Positions 27,138 to 35,910 of a stretch of DNA of 64,000 nt are shown here, piece by piece. Origin of the DNA: CAYZHM01 sp964478225 (GTDB lineage Bacteria > Pseudomonadota > Alphaproteobacteria > Micavibrionales > Micavibrionaceae); assembly GCA_964478225.1 (NCBI GenBank), contig CAYZHM010000001.1:558001-622000 (forward strand), read 5' to 3'. Each line of letters begins with the position of its first letter. Position 1 is the first letter of the stretch. The notes below the pieces were generated by a model that had not been told where the DNA came from, ran no database searches, and saw only the letters and a list, made by a program, of their open reading frames with translations. Made by a program: the position numbers and the translations under genes.

Positions 27138-27845
27138 TTATAATAAAAGTGTTAGATATTTCTCAGCAGCAATCAAGTCCTTTTTAATCGCAATGGCCTT
27201 CTTTTCCTCTATAGGATCTGGGCCGTATTTTTCTTCGTTATAAATTTCGGCGTGATAATTCTCTTCCACACGGATCGTTTTAAACAACTCATCAGCACTT
27301 ATAAGTTGAGACGTGAACATTAATCCCAAAATCAAAGATCCAGAAATTGAGCTGACAAGCTGCATGATTGTAAAGCGGTCTGCATCCATCGCGTGTATAT
27401 GCGCCAACACCTTCTCGTGAGCGCCCTTTTCCTGCGTGAGTGCTTGCAGTGTTGTGGTGGTTTGCAACTTCACCCCGAATTCCTTTTCAAACCACAGCAA
27501 TGCTGGGTCCCATGCCTGTTGCTGCCGTGCATGCAATTCGGGCGGGAAATCCGTGCGGTAGCATATGAGATCGGTGTTCAAATACTTCATCAGTGTTTGC
27601 GTGATCGCATCGCGCTCTACACAGATACGGTCTATTTTTGTTGTTAGAATTTGGGTCAGCGGCATCGTATCGGGGATGATTTTGTCTTCTTGAGCGGCCC
27701 ATTCCAGAACAAGAGCATCGGCGATTCTTGAACTGTTTGTTGCCAGTGTCGATTTTGATGGCGTTTTGACAGGCCGCCCATCAAGCAAGATCTCGTAGCC
27801 GTTATCCCCTTGGCGGGTTGTTACCATTTTATAAAAACGATTCAT
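27138..27845 (-). CDS. ATP12-family F1-ATPase assembly chaperone
   Basis: A 235-residue protein of the ATP12 family. These chaperones bind the F1 alpha subunit during ATP synthase assembly in mitochondria and are found in alphaproteobacteria. Recognisable parts are the N-terminal GYEILLDGRPVKTPSKSTL, ALVLEWAAQEDKIIPDTMPLT and the central DLICYRTDFPPEL; the C-terminal helical domain ends with VEENYHAEIYNEEKYGPDP. It overlaps the upstream gene by 4 bases. A useful marker for the alphaproteobacterial origin of the window. Confidence 0.9.
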   Translation of the reverse strand: MNRFYKMVTTRQGDNGYEILLDGRPVKTPSKSTLATNSSRIADALVLEWAAQEDKIIPDTMPLTQILTTKIDRICVERDAITQTLMKYLNTDLICYRTDFPPELHARQQQAWDPALLWFEKEFGVKLQTTTTLQALTQEKGAHEKVLAHIHAMDADRFTIMQLVSSISGSLILGLMFTSQLISADELFKTIRVEENYHAEIYNEEKYGPDPIEEKKAIAIKKDLIAAEKYLTLLL

Positions 27846-28717
27846 GGCTTCTTGCTCAACAGACCATTTTCAAAAACAAGCGGGACCTTCTCACCATTGT
27901 TTCTCTCTAGCGTAATTTCGGATTCAACGCGCACATCCTCCTGGCGGGCGTTTATTTTTTGCCACAATGTCTGAAGGTTTTTATTTAATTTTGAATCAGG
28001 CTTGAGATCGTTGTCAGACATTGTAGCGGATTGGATTGTGCCGATAATCTTTAAAGCCGGATCATCGACAGACTCCGTAATGTTCTCAAGCGTTATCGTT
28101 GCAGCGCTATCTCCGATCAAAATCTGAAATGGGGAAGCGTGATCAATACGGTATGATTGATGAGGTCTTTCACCAAAAGTGGTTGTCTTTTTGCGCATCG
28201 TATAGGGAGCTGAAGCGAAAGCGCCTCTTGCTTCTAAAAATGTTTCCCCGCTCTCTTCTTCCTTGAATTCCAAAGCTTCCAGCGTAAAAGGATCCTCAAT
28301 AACACTTCCGGGAATGGCGTAAAGCTCTTCCAACTTCAGGGCCTGGATCTTGCCTGTTCTGAATACCACGTCCCAAAAACTTGCCGCCAAAAATGCCTTC
28401 TTAACGTAGATGACGGGATCAGGAAAATATTCGCCATCTTCATCCTGTGCCTTAGGCGGCGGCTCGCGAAGCTCCGCATTCTCAAAATCAATAATGACCA
28501 GCGGAAAAAAATTAAGAGAATTAAACGTACCGATGCTTGCCTTATATCCGGTAAATTCAGAGATATATTCTTCAATCATTTGCCTATGGACATCTTCGCT
28601 TCCACCAATCCTGGCAAGAACTGCAAAAATAACGACAAAGAAAATTGAGGCGAAAAGCATGTATTTCAGCAATCTGCCGATTATGCCCGTTTTCCTTTTC
28701 ACGCTTGTTTCTGTCAT
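27842..28717 (-). CDS. single-span envelope protein, AsmA-like N-terminus
   Basis: A 291-residue protein with a basic cytoplasmic head (about 15 residues), one membrane span (about 16-37) and a periplasmic remainder. The segment just after the span (IEEYISEFTGYKASIGTFN, then LVIIDFENAELREPP) has the layout of the AsmA/TamB N-terminal repeat, where a short helix is followed by beta-strands. It is much shorter than AsmA itself. The family call is a weak inference from pattern. It sits between an RluC-type gene (3-base gap) and ATP12 (4-base overlap). Confidence 0.6.
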   Translation of the reverse strand: MTETSVKRKTGIIGRLLKYMLFASIFFVVIFAVLARIGGSEDVHRQMIEEYISEFTGYKASIGTFNSLNFFPLVIIDFENAELREPPPKAQDEDGEYFPDPVIYVKKAFLAASFWDVVFRTGKIQALKLEELYAIPGSVIEDPFTLEALEFKEEESGETFLEARGAFASAPYTMRKKTTTFGERPHQSYRIDHASPFQILIGDSAATITLENITESVDDPALKIIGTIQSATMSDNDLKPDSKLNKNLQTLWQKINARQEDVRVESEITLERNNGEKVPLVFENGLLSKKP

Positions 28718-28720
28718 GGT

Positions 28721-29701
28721 CTAAAGCTTTAAATCTTCAAACGGATCGGATTTTACTTTCGTATCAAACCCCAGCGCCTTCCAGCTTTTCTTCATCGAGT
28801 CAGGCAAAGGCGCGGATATATCAAGCATGCCCGCACGGCTCGGGTGTTTTAAAATAATACGCTGAGCATGAAGATGCAGACCTTCAACTGCCTGCAAGCC
28901 CTCGGGAACTTCTTCTGTGCCGCGATATTTTGGATCGCCTACAATCGGAAAACCCGCGATCTCCGCATGGACGCGGATCTGGTGCGTTCGGCCTGTACGC
29001 GGCCAAAATGCCATGAACGCAACCTTGGTCCCGGCGCGGTCAAGAACGCGATATTCGGTAATGGCGATTTTGCCTTCCTTCTCATCCACCTTCATGCGTT
29101 CCTTATTCGCGCCTCCTGATTTTACCAGCGGTGCCTTGATTGTGCCATCAAACGTTTCAGGCACAGGAGATACCAGCGCCCAGTATATTTTTTTAATATC
29201 ACGCCCTTTAAAGGCCTGCCCTAAGTCCCTTGCGGCCTGCGCCGTGCGGGCAAGAAGCAAAACGCCGCTCGTGTCTTTATCAAGGCGGTGAACGAGCCGC
29301 GGCTTGATACCTGCCTTATTCTTCAATCCATCAAGAAGGCCGTCGATGTGAAACTTTGTTTTGGTACCGCCCTGAACAGACAACCCGGCGGGCTTATTCA
29401 AAGCAATAACATCGGCGTCCTCATAAATGACCAGCGACCTGATAAATTCTTTGTCTTTGTCAGAGAGTTTACGTGGCGTCCCAGAGGGCTTTGGATCTTC
29501 CATCGGCGGCAGACGAAGTTCCTGACCGGCGCTTAGTTTTGTCTCCGCTTTAGCACGTTTTCCATCGATACGGATCTGTCCCTGACGAATGAATTTTTGT
29601 GCCAAGGCATAAGGCAATTCCGGCACGTTCTTTTTCAGCCAGCGATCTAAACGCTGACCGTCATCGTCATCTTTAATCGTGATGTGTTTAATGCGGCTCA
29701 T
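28721..29701 (-). CDS. rluC: RluA/RluC-family 23S rRNA pseudouridine synthase
   Basis: A 326-residue pseudouridine synthase with an N-terminal S4 RNA-binding domain (about residues 14-75, DGQRLDRWLKK and IRQGQIRIDGKRAKAETKL) and a catalytic domain. The catalytic aspartate lies in RLVHRLDKDTSGVLLLAR. NKPAGLSVQGG and GRTHQIRVHAEIAGFPIVGDPKY are the other hallmark motifs. RluC modifies U955, U2504 and U2580 of 23S rRNA in E. coli; the exact sites here are not certain, so the symbol marks the closest subtype. Overlaps crcB by 4 bases. Confidence 0.9.
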   Translation of the reverse strand: MSRIKHITIKDDDDGQRLDRWLKKNVPELPYALAQKFIRQGQIRIDGKRAKAETKLSAGQELRLPPMEDPKPSGTPRKLSDKDKEFIRSLVIYEDADVIALNKPAGLSVQGGTKTKFHIDGLLDGLKNKAGIKPRLVHRLDKDTSGVLLLARTAQAARDLGQAFKGRDIKKIYWALVSPVPETFDGTIKAPLVKSGGANKERMKVDEKEGKIAITEYRVLDRAGTKVAFMAFWPRTGRTHQIRVHAEIAGFPIVGDPKYRGTEEVPEGLQAVEGLHLHAQRIILKHPSRAGMLDISAPLPDSMKKSWKALGFDTKVKSDPFEDLKL

Positions 29702-30078
29702 GCTGCTAATGCCCGAATAAGAAACATACCCAGAAACAGGGCCGCGATTGAGAATACAACCGAGGTGACAATATAAATCGCTGCTGGCGCAAAATCGCCT
29801 CGCTCAAACAAGACCGAGACATCCAGTGAAAATGTTGAAAATGTTGTGAACGCGCCAAGAAACCCTGTGATGAGAAAAACGCGCAAATCCTGAGACGGTT
29901 GCCAGAAATAGGCGAATGTTGAAATCAGTATACCCATCAAAAACGAGCCAATAATATTCACGCCCAGTGTTCCGAAAGGAAAACCGTCCCCAAACATTTT
30001 TAACGCGCCTATATTGAAAAAATGGCGCATAACGGCTCCGAATGCGCCGCCACAGGCAATGGCCAGTATTGTGTTCAT
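29698..30078 (-). CDS. crcB: fluoride channel FluC/CrcB
   Basis: A 126-residue, four-span dual-topology fluoride channel. Features: GGAFGAVMRHFFN near the start (conserved Arg), FPFGTLGVNIIGSFLMG (pore Asn), and GFLGAFTTFSTFSLD (TTFSTF sodium-site and Phe-box segment). It dimerises to let fluoride leave the cytoplasm. First gene of a crcB-rluC-AsmA-like-ATP12 run on the minus strand, and divergent from the DMT transporter. I see no fluoride riboswitch in the 27-base gap upstream. Confidence 0.93.
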   Translation of the reverse strand: MNTILAIACGGAFGAVMRHFFNIGALKMFGDGFPFGTLGVNIIGSFLMGILISTFAYFWQPSQDLRVFLITGFLGAFTTFSTFSLDVSVLFERGDFAPAAIYIVTSVVFSIAALFLGMFLIRALAA

Positions 30079-30105
30079 GGGCTTTTCCTCTTACAAGATT
30101 AGGCT

Positions 30106-30984
30106 ATGTTTACAAGATTTTCACCCGCCGTCCAAGGAATAATCCTAGGGATCATCGGTTTTACCTGCTTCTCTGCGGCGGATATCGGCGCAAAATGGCT
30201 GTCCCAAAGCTATTCCATCTATCAGGTCATCGTCATTGAGTGCTCCTTTGCCTGTGCCTTTATGCTGTGTATTTCGCCCTGGATTGGCGGCGTCCGAAGT
30301 CTTATGGAGCGCAAAAATCTTAAATTTCATGCCGCGCGCGGCATACTGAATGTCTTTATCAATATCATCATTGTTTACTGCTATACCCAATTGCCGCTGG
30401 CGGATATTTATACGCTTTTGTTCACCGTGCCGATGATTTCGGCAGTGATGGCAATCCCTCTATTCAAGGAGCATGTGACACGTGCCCGCTGGGTGGCGAT
30501 TATCCTCGGCTTCATAGGCGTTATCATCACATTGCGGCCCGGCACGGAGGCGTTAAACCCCGCCCTGCTTTTGGCGTTTGGCTGCGCGTTTATTATTTCG
30601 CTTATGTTCATTTTCGCGCGCTACCTTAAAGACCCCAGCATTCTGTCCCTTGGGTTTTATCCTATTTTCACCAGCCTTGTTTTTACGCTGCCGCTGATGC
30701 TGGGCGACTTTAAACCGATAGAGCCGATGCATTTTTTGATTTTCTTTCTGCAGGGCTGTGCGATTGCGGGGGCGATGACCTGCGTTTCGCTGGCCTACCG
30801 CAAGGCCGCAGCGGCGCTGGTTTCCCCCTTTATGTATTTCGAGATGATCTGGGCATTGCTGTTCGGATACCTGCTGTTTGGCGATGTTCCGGACTTTATC
30901 ATGCTCTTGGGGGCGGCCATTATCATCGCCAGCGGTATCTACCTGATTGAATCCGAACGCAGGTTAGGGCAGAATAAGCCATGA
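30106..30984 (+). CDS. DMT-superfamily (EamA) transporter
   Basis: A 292-residue inner-membrane protein with ten hydrophobic spans arranged as two EamA repeats. The first repeat includes AARGILNVFINIIIVYCYTQLPLADIYTLLFTVP, the second AYRKAAAALVSPFMYFEMIWALLFGYLLFGDVP; both are typical of drug/metabolite transporters. Substrate unknown. The stop overlaps the terC start by ATGA, so the two are co-translated. Confidence 0.88.
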   Translation: MFTRFSPAVQGIILGIIGFTCFSAADIGAKWLSQSYSIYQVIVIECSFACAFMLCISPWIGGVRSLMERKNLKFHAARGILNVFINIIIVYCYTQLPLADIYTLLFTVPMISAVMAIPLFKEHVTRARWVAIILGFIGVIITLRPGTEALNPALLLAFGCAFIISLMFIFARYLKDPSILSLGFYPIFTSLVFTLPLMLGDFKPIEPMHFLIFFLQGCAIAGAMTCVSLAYRKAAAALVSPFMYFEMIWALLFGYLLFGDVPDFIMLLGAAIIIASGIYLIESERRLGQNKP

Positions 30985-31715
30985 TGGAATTTCTTCTCGA
31001 TCCGGCCATATGGGCCAGCTTCCTAACTTTGGCTTTGCTGGAGATCATTCTCGGCATTGATAACGTCATTTTCCTTTCCGTTATTTCGCAAAAACTGCCG
31101 AAGGAGCAACAGGCAAAAGCGCGTTTTATCGGTCTTGCGCTAGCGCTGGTCATGCGCATTGCCCTGCTTTTCAGCATTACCTGGATTGTCGGGCTCACTG
31201 CGGCGGCCTTCAATGTAGGAGAGCATGTTGTTTCCTGGCGCGACATCATACTCGGCCTCGGCGGTTTGTTCCTGCTTTATAAAGGCACGCATGAAATTCA
31301 CAATACAATTGAAGACGAGCATAACGAGCTTGCGAACAAGAAGAGAGCCAGTTTCTTCTCCGTTATCATGCAAATCATCGTTCTCGACGCTGTATTTTCT
31401 TTGGATTCCGTTATTACCGCTGTCGGTATGACCGACAATCTGCCGGTGATGATCGCGGCCGTGACCGTGGCGATTATCATCATGCTTGTAGCCTCTGAAC
31501 CGACAAGCAGGTTCATTGAAAAGCACCCCACCGTGAAGATGCTGGCGCTCAGCTTCCTTTTGCTGGTGGGCGTCGCGTTGATTGCGGATGCCATGCATTT
31601 CCACATTCCGCGCGGTTATCTCTATTTCGCGATTGCCTTCTCGATGGGCGTCGAAGTGCTCAATCTTCTGGCCGCGAAGAGCAAGCAAAAGAAAAAGCTT
31701 AAAAAGAAGAAATGA
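30981..31715 (+). CDS. TerC-family integral membrane protein
   Basis: A 244-residue membrane protein with seven or so hydrophobic spans. The conserved acidic motifs LEIILGIDNVIFLSVIS and VLDAVFSLDSVITAVGM are the TerC metal-handling signatures. Bacterial TerC homologues such as Alx and MntZ-type proteins have been tied to manganese export and protein metalation, so a metal role is likely by family but not proven here. The tail is a run of Lys-rich residues. Overlaps both the upstream DMT gene and the downstream oxygenase gene by 4 bases. Confidence 0.9.
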   Translation: MMEFLLDPAIWASFLTLALLEIILGIDNVIFLSVISQKLPKEQQAKARFIGLALALVMRIALLFSITWIVGLTAAAFNVGEHVVSWRDIILGLGGLFLLYKGTHEIHNTIEDEHNELANKKRASFFSVIMQIIVLDAVFSLDSVITAVGMTDNLPVMIAAVTVAIIIMLVASEPTSRFIEKHPTVKMLALSFLLLVGVALIADAMHFHIPRGYLYFAIAFSMGVEVLNLLAAKSKQKKKLKKKK

Positions 31716-32398
31716 CAATTGACTGGAAACGTATAACGGACGACCTCAATCAATTCGGGTCGGCCGTCCTGCCCCGCATGCTGGAGGCCAGCACCTGCAA
31801 GTCGCTTGTCGCCCTCTACGATAAAGACGATATGTTCCGCAGCCGCATTATCATGGCGCGGCACGGGTTTGGACGCGGTAAGTATAAATATTTCTCCTAT
31901 CCCCTGCCCGATGTGGTGGCGGAGCTGCGCGCATCGCTCTATCCCCATCTCGTACCCGTTGCCAATGCGTGGTATGAGATGATGAAAATCGATGTGCGTT
32001 TTCCCGGCAAACATGAAGATTTTATCAAACGCTGTCATGATGCGGGACAGAAGCGTCCAACGCCGCTGCTGCTCAAATACAAGGAAGGCGATTACAACTG
32101 CCTGCATCAGGATTTATACGGCGAACACGTATTCCCGCTGCAAATCGCTTTCCTGCTTTCGAAGCCGCAGGAGGATTTTACGGGCGGGGAATTCGTGATG
32201 ACCGAGCAGCGCCCGCGCATGCAGTCCCGCGCTGAAGTCGTGCCGTTAAACCAGGGCGACGCAGTAGTTTTCGCCGTGCATAACCGCCCCGTGATGGGCA
32301 CGAAGGGTTTCTACCGCGTCAATATGCGGCATGGCGTTTCCCGTCTGCGTTCGGGTGAGCGTTATACGATGGGCATTATTTTTCACGATGCGACTTAG
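31712..32398 (+). CDS. 2-oxoglutarate/Fe(II)-dependent oxygenase
   Basis: A 228-residue cytoplasmic oxygenase of the double-stranded beta-helix fold. The iron ligands are visible as HQD in YNCLHQDLYGEHVFPLQ and the distal His in VNMRHGVSRLRSGERY, with a following Arg for 2-oxoglutarate. TGGEFVMTEQRPR resembles prolyl-hydroxylase-like enzymes. The substrate is unknown; it could be a protein, a nucleic acid base or a small molecule. It is the last gene of the DMT-TerC-oxygenase operon, overlapping terC by 4 bases. Confidence 0.88.
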   Translation: MTIDWKRITDDLNQFGSAVLPRMLEASTCKSLVALYDKDDMFRSRIIMARHGFGRGKYKYFSYPLPDVVAELRASLYPHLVPVANAWYEMMKIDVRFPGKHEDFIKRCHDAGQKRPTPLLLKYKEGDYNCLHQDLYGEHVFPLQIAFLLSKPQEDFTGGEFVMTEQRPRMQSRAEVVPLNQGDAVVFAVHNRPVMGTKGFYRVNMRHGVSRLRSGERYTMGIIFHDAT

Positions 32399-32622
32399 TG
32401 TTTCGTCTGCCATTCACCGTCTTTTTTTTCATATTTTTTCTTTACGGCGGCCCAGGCAACGCTATGCGCGGTTTCCTCACGGTCTTTGCCGGCGCGGCGC
32501 TCTTTCGGATCTTTATACTGATCCCATGCGGAATTAAAGGATTCCTTGTAAATCTCTTGCGCGTGTTTCGGAAGGTTGTCTTTGACGCTGTCCGGCAGCT
32601 CAGTGATTTTATTGTAAGGCAT
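32395..32622 (-). CDS. ChaB-family small protein
   Basis: A 75-residue protein of the ChaB family: MPYNKITELPDSVKDNLPKH at the start, IYKESFNSAWDQYKDP in the middle and AHSVAWAAVKKKYEK near the end. ChaB was first described as a putative regulator of the ChaA cation antiporter in E. coli, but its molecular role is not established. No chaA is adjacent here. A GGAGACAAATC segment precedes the ATG. Overlaps the end of the oxygenase gene by 4 bases, convergently. Confidence 0.85.
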   Translation of the reverse strand: MPYNKITELPDSVKDNLPKHAQEIYKESFNSAWDQYKDPKERRAGKDREETAHSVAWAAVKKKYEKKDGEWQTKH

Positions 32623-32657
32623 GATTTGTCTCCTTTACGCGGCGACAAACAATTGCA

Positions 32658-33968
32658 TCAGGACTTTTGTTCCTTTTGTGCGCGCAGCTTTTGCCAATAA
32701 TCCAAGCGTTTTTTGATCTCGCGCTCAAAGCCACGTTCCGGCGGATCATAAAATTGCCGGCGAGGAAGTTCCGGCGGGAAGTAACTTAAGCCTGAGAATC
32801 CTTCCGGCGTGTCGTGATCGTAAATATAACCATCATGATAGCCTTCCGCTTTCATCAGTTTCGTCGGTGCATTCATTGCATGCTTGGGTGGCATCAGTGA
32901 GCCCGTTTCGCGGGCGAGCGCCTTGGCGACGGCGAACGCCATGTAGCTCGCGTTCGATTTCGGTGCGGTGGCGAGATACGTACAGGCCTGCGCCATCGCA
33001 AGTTCAGCCTCAGGCAGTCCGAGTTTCTCATACGCGTCCCACGCCGCCAATGCAACCGTCAGCGCCTGCGGGTCGGCGTTGGAGATATCCTCAGACGCGA
33101 CACAGGCCATGCGGCGTAAGATATATTCCGGGCGCTCCCCGGCCTGTAACATGCGGGCCATCCAGTATAAAGCCGCGTCGGCGTCAGAGGCGCGCAAGGA
33201 TTTGTGAAAGGCGCTGATGAGATTGAAATGCGCGTCGTCACCCTTGTCGTAGAGCGGTGCGCGGCGCTGAAGGATTTGCAACAGGCCTTCGCTGTCCAGC
33301 TTCTGCCCCTGAGCGAAAATCTGTTCGGCCATCGAGAGCATATAGCGCCCGTCTCCATCGGCCATGGTTTTAAGTAACTCGCGGGCGTCTTTCTCCAGCG
33401 GGAGGTGTTGCCCGCTTTCGTCTTCGGCGCGGGCGAGAAGTTTTTCAAGCGCCCCTTCATCGAGGCGTTTGAGGACAAACACTTGCGCCCGTGACAGCAG
33501 CGCACCGTTGAGTTCAAAAGACGGATTTTCGGTTGTGGCACCGATGAGAACAATTGTGCCGTCTTCCATCACGGGCAGGAACGCGTCCTGCTGCGATTTA
33601 TTGAAGCGGTGAATTTCATCAACGAATAATAAAGTCTGCCTGCCGTTTTTATGGCGCAGCTTTGCGGATTCAAAAACCTTGCGCAAATCGGCAACGCCGG
33701 AAAAAATCGCCGAAATTTGCTCGAAATGCATATCGGTGTGGCCGGCCAAGATACGCGCCAATGTCGTCTTGCCGCATCCCGGCGGGCCCCAGAAGATAAT
33801 CGAGGGTAAAACGCCGCCATCAACCATACGCCGCAAAGCCCCCTCAGGGCCTAGTAAATGGTCTTGCCCGACCACGTCATCGACGGTCACGGGGCGCAGA
33901 CGGTCGGCCAGCGGGCGTTTGCCCCTGTTCTCCGCGTTGTTTTGCTCTGCAGCAAATAAATCCGCCAC
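32658..33968 (-). CDS. rarA: replication-associated recombination protein RarA (MgsA)
   Basis: RarA is an AAA+ clamp-loader-like ATPase acting at stalled replication forks. The 436-residue protein has PLADRLRPVTVDDVVGQDHLLG, the Walker A GPPGCGKTT, Walker B LLFVDEIHRFNKSQQDAFLP, and sensor ATTENPSFELNGALLSR. The C-terminal tetramerisation region has AFHKSLRASDADAALYWMARML and GLPEAELAMAQACTYLA. Start ATG at 33968 gives the normal N-terminus. Stand-alone gene, divergent from nadA. Confidence 0.96.
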   Translation of the reverse strand: MADLFAAEQNNAENRGKRPLADRLRPVTVDDVVGQDHLLGPEGALRRMVDGGVLPSIIFWGPPGCGKTTLARILAGHTDMHFEQISAIFSGVADLRKVFESAKLRHKNGRQTLLFVDEIHRFNKSQQDAFLPVMEDGTIVLIGATTENPSFELNGALLSRAQVFVLKRLDEGALEKLLARAEDESGQHLPLEKDARELLKTMADGDGRYMLSMAEQIFAQGQKLDSEGLLQILQRRAPLYDKGDDAHFNLISAFHKSLRASDADAALYWMARMLQAGERPEYILRRMACVASEDISNADPQALTVALAAWDAYEKLGLPEAELAMAQACTYLATAPKSNASYMAFAVAKALARETGSLMPPKHAMNAPTKLMKAEGYHDGYIYDHDTPEGFSGLSYFPPELPRRQFYDPPERGFEREIKKRLDYWQKLRAQKEQKS

Positions 33969-34036
33969 TTTGGTTTATCCTTGTGCCTTGAAACTTGATG
34001 GGTTAAATATACGTCAAATTACGACATGAACAAGCT

Positions 34037-35047
34037 ATGAGCGCAGAAAAACTGACATATACGGCAGAGGTCGAAACGGCCACAGCGCCTCTCTATGAAA
34101 AGCTTTCCCGTCAATATAAGGAAAGCCACTGGCGGACGCTTGCCCCGTATATCCATGAAATCAACCGCCTGAAGCGCGAAAAGAATGCCGTGATCCTCGC
34201 GCATAACTACATGACGCCGGATATTTTCTACGGTGTTGGCGATGTTGTCGGGGATTCGCTGAAGCTCGCGCAAGAGGCGGCAAAGTCGGATGCCGATATC
34301 ATTGTTCAATGCGGCGTGCATTTCATGGCCGAAACCTCAAAGATCCTGTGCCCGGAGAAGAAGGTGCTGATGCCCGATATGCGCGCGGGTTGCTCGCTGG
34401 CCGACGCAATTACGGGCGCGGATATCCGCAAGCTTAAGGAACAATATCCCGGCATTCCGGTTGTGTCCTATGTGAACACTTCTGCGGATGTGAAGGCGGA
34501 GAGCGATGTGTGCTGTACGTCGTCGAACGCGCTGAAGATTGTGAATGCGCTGGGGGCGCAGGGGCATGACACGGTGATCATGACGCCGGACAAGTTTTTG
34601 GCGCAGAATACGGCGGCGCAGACCGACGTGAAAATCATTATCTGGGACGGGACATGCGTGGTGCATGAGCGGTTTAGCGCGCAGGACGTGCGTGATTTGC
34701 GGGCCGCGAATGAGGGCATCGTTATTCTCGCGCACCCGGAATGTCCGCCGGATGTGATTGCCGAGGCGGATTACAGCGGTTCAACCGCGCAGATGGATGA
34801 TTACATTAAAAAATATCAGCCCAAGCGGGCGGCGCTGATGACGGAATGCTCTATGAGCGACAATATCGCTGCTAGCAACCCAAATGTTGAGATGATCGGC
34901 ACCTGCCAGATGTGCCCGTACATGAAAATGATGTCTTTGCCAAAAATCCTCAAATGTTTACAAAATGAGGAGCCGGAGATTTTTGTTGATCCAGAGATCG
35001 CGGTCCGCGCACGCAAGGCCGTTGAGCGCATGCTGGAGCTGAGCTGA
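34037..35047 (+). CDS. nadA: quinolinate synthase NadA
   Basis: NadA condenses iminoaspartate with dihydroxyacetone phosphate to make quinolinate for NAD synthesis, using a [4Fe-4S] cluster. The 336-residue protein has AVILAHNYMTPDIFYGVGDVVGDSL near the start. The three expected cluster cysteines lie in VQCGVHFMAET, a central CCTSSNA or DGTCVVH region, and GTCQMCPYM. Followed after one base by nadC. nadB, which would supply iminoaspartate, is not in the window. Confidence 0.96.
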   Translation: MSAEKLTYTAEVETATAPLYEKLSRQYKESHWRTLAPYIHEINRLKREKNAVILAHNYMTPDIFYGVGDVVGDSLKLAQEAAKSDADIIVQCGVHFMAETSKILCPEKKVLMPDMRAGCSLADAITGADIRKLKEQYPGIPVVSYVNTSADVKAESDVCCTSSNALKIVNALGAQGHDTVIMTPDKFLAQNTAAQTDVKIIIWDGTCVVHERFSAQDVRDLRAANEGIVILAHPECPPDVIAEADYSGSTAQMDDYIKKYQPKRAALMTECSMSDNIAASNPNVEMIGTCQMCPYMKMMSLPKILKCLQNEEPEIFVDPEIAVRARKAVERMLELS

Positions 35048-35048
35048 C

Positions 35049-35879
35049 GTGAGCTTGGAAGCTCTCATAAAAGCCGCCTTGGCCGAAGATCTGGCTGATC
35101 GCGGGGACATCACGACTTTGGCGACGATCCCCTACGATGCGCAGGCCGTTGCGGTTTTGAGGGCGCGCAAAGAGGGCGTGGTGGCTGGCGTGGATGTGGC
35201 GGCGGCGGCGTTTTATATGGTCGATCAGTCCCTTGCTCTGGGCAAAAATCTTTTAAATGGCTACAAAGTCTCTAAAGACGACATCATTTTGAGCGTTTCG
35301 GGTTCAGCCTCGTCCATTCTAACTGCCGAACGGACGGCTTTGAACTTTCTCACCCACCTTTCAGGCACTGCGACCTTGACGCGGCGTTATGTGGACGCCG
35401 TTTCCGGTACAAAAGCGAAGATTTACGATACGCGGAAGACGTTGCCCGGCTTGAGAGAACTTCAGAAAGCCGCCGTAGTGGCCGGTGGCGGGCATAATCA
35501 CCGCATGGGGCTTTATGATGCGATTTTGATCAAGGACAATCACATTGCTGTGGCTGGCGGCATAGCCACTGCCTTGGATAAAGTATCTGATGGCAACAAA
35601 GTTTCTATTGAGATTGAAGTCGACACATTGGAGCAACTCGAAGAGGTTCTCAAGCATGGCGGGGCAGATATTGTCCTTCTCGATAATATGGACGTTCCCA
35701 CGCTGAAAAAGGCCGTGGCCATGGTTGATGGCCGCATGATCACGGAAGCCTCGGGCGGCGTAAACCTCGACACCCTGCGCGCGATTGCAGAAACCGGCGT
35801 TGACCGGATTGCGGTTGGAGCGCTGACCCACTCCGCCCCTGCCCTTGATATCGGGCTTGATATTGAATTTAATCCTTGA
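35049..35879 (+). CDS. nadC: quinolinate phosphoribosyltransferase (nicotinate-nucleotide pyrophosphorylase)
   Basis: NadC converts quinolinate and PRPP to nicotinate mononucleotide. The 276-residue protein starts at GTG (35049), one base after nadA. Motifs: EDLADRGDITT, ERTALNFLTHLSGTAT, DTRKTLPGLRELQKAAV, GGGHNHRMGLYDAILIKDNHI and EASGGVNLDTLRAIAETGVD. Together they form the alpha/beta-barrel active site. The last bases, including the stop codon, also form the -35 box of a promoter reading into the following intergenic region. Confidence 0.96.
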   Translation: MSLEALIKAALAEDLADRGDITTLATIPYDAQAVAVLRARKEGVVAGVDVAAAAFYMVDQSLALGKNLLNGYKVSKDDIILSVSGSASSILTAERTALNFLTHLSGTATLTRRYVDAVSGTKAKIYDTRKTLPGLRELQKAAVVAGGGHNHRMGLYDAILIKDNHIAVAGGIATALDKVSDGNKVSIEIEVDTLEQLEEVLKHGGADIVLLDNMDVPTLKKAVAMVDGRMITEASGGVNLDTLRAIAETGVDRIAVGALTHSAPALDIGLDIEFNP

Positions 35880-35904
35880 CATTATAGGAATAATATCCTA
35901 ATAT
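35876..35904 (+). promoter_or_regulatory. promoter with palindromic operator-like spacer
   Basis: A perfect TTGACA (35876-35881, overlapping the nadC stop) is followed after 17 bases by TAATAT (35899-35904). The spacer contains the inverted repeat TAGGA-6 bases-TCCTA (35885-35900), so a dimeric regulator bound there would block RNA polymerase. Which regulator is not known. The promoter reads into a structured intergenic region rather than a protein gene. Confidence 0.6.
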
Positions 35905-35910
35905 ATAATC

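Noticed and set aside
35885..35900. Fur box
   Set aside because: The TAGGA-N6-TCCTA repeat does not match the GATAAT-type Fur hexamers; I left the regulator unnamed.
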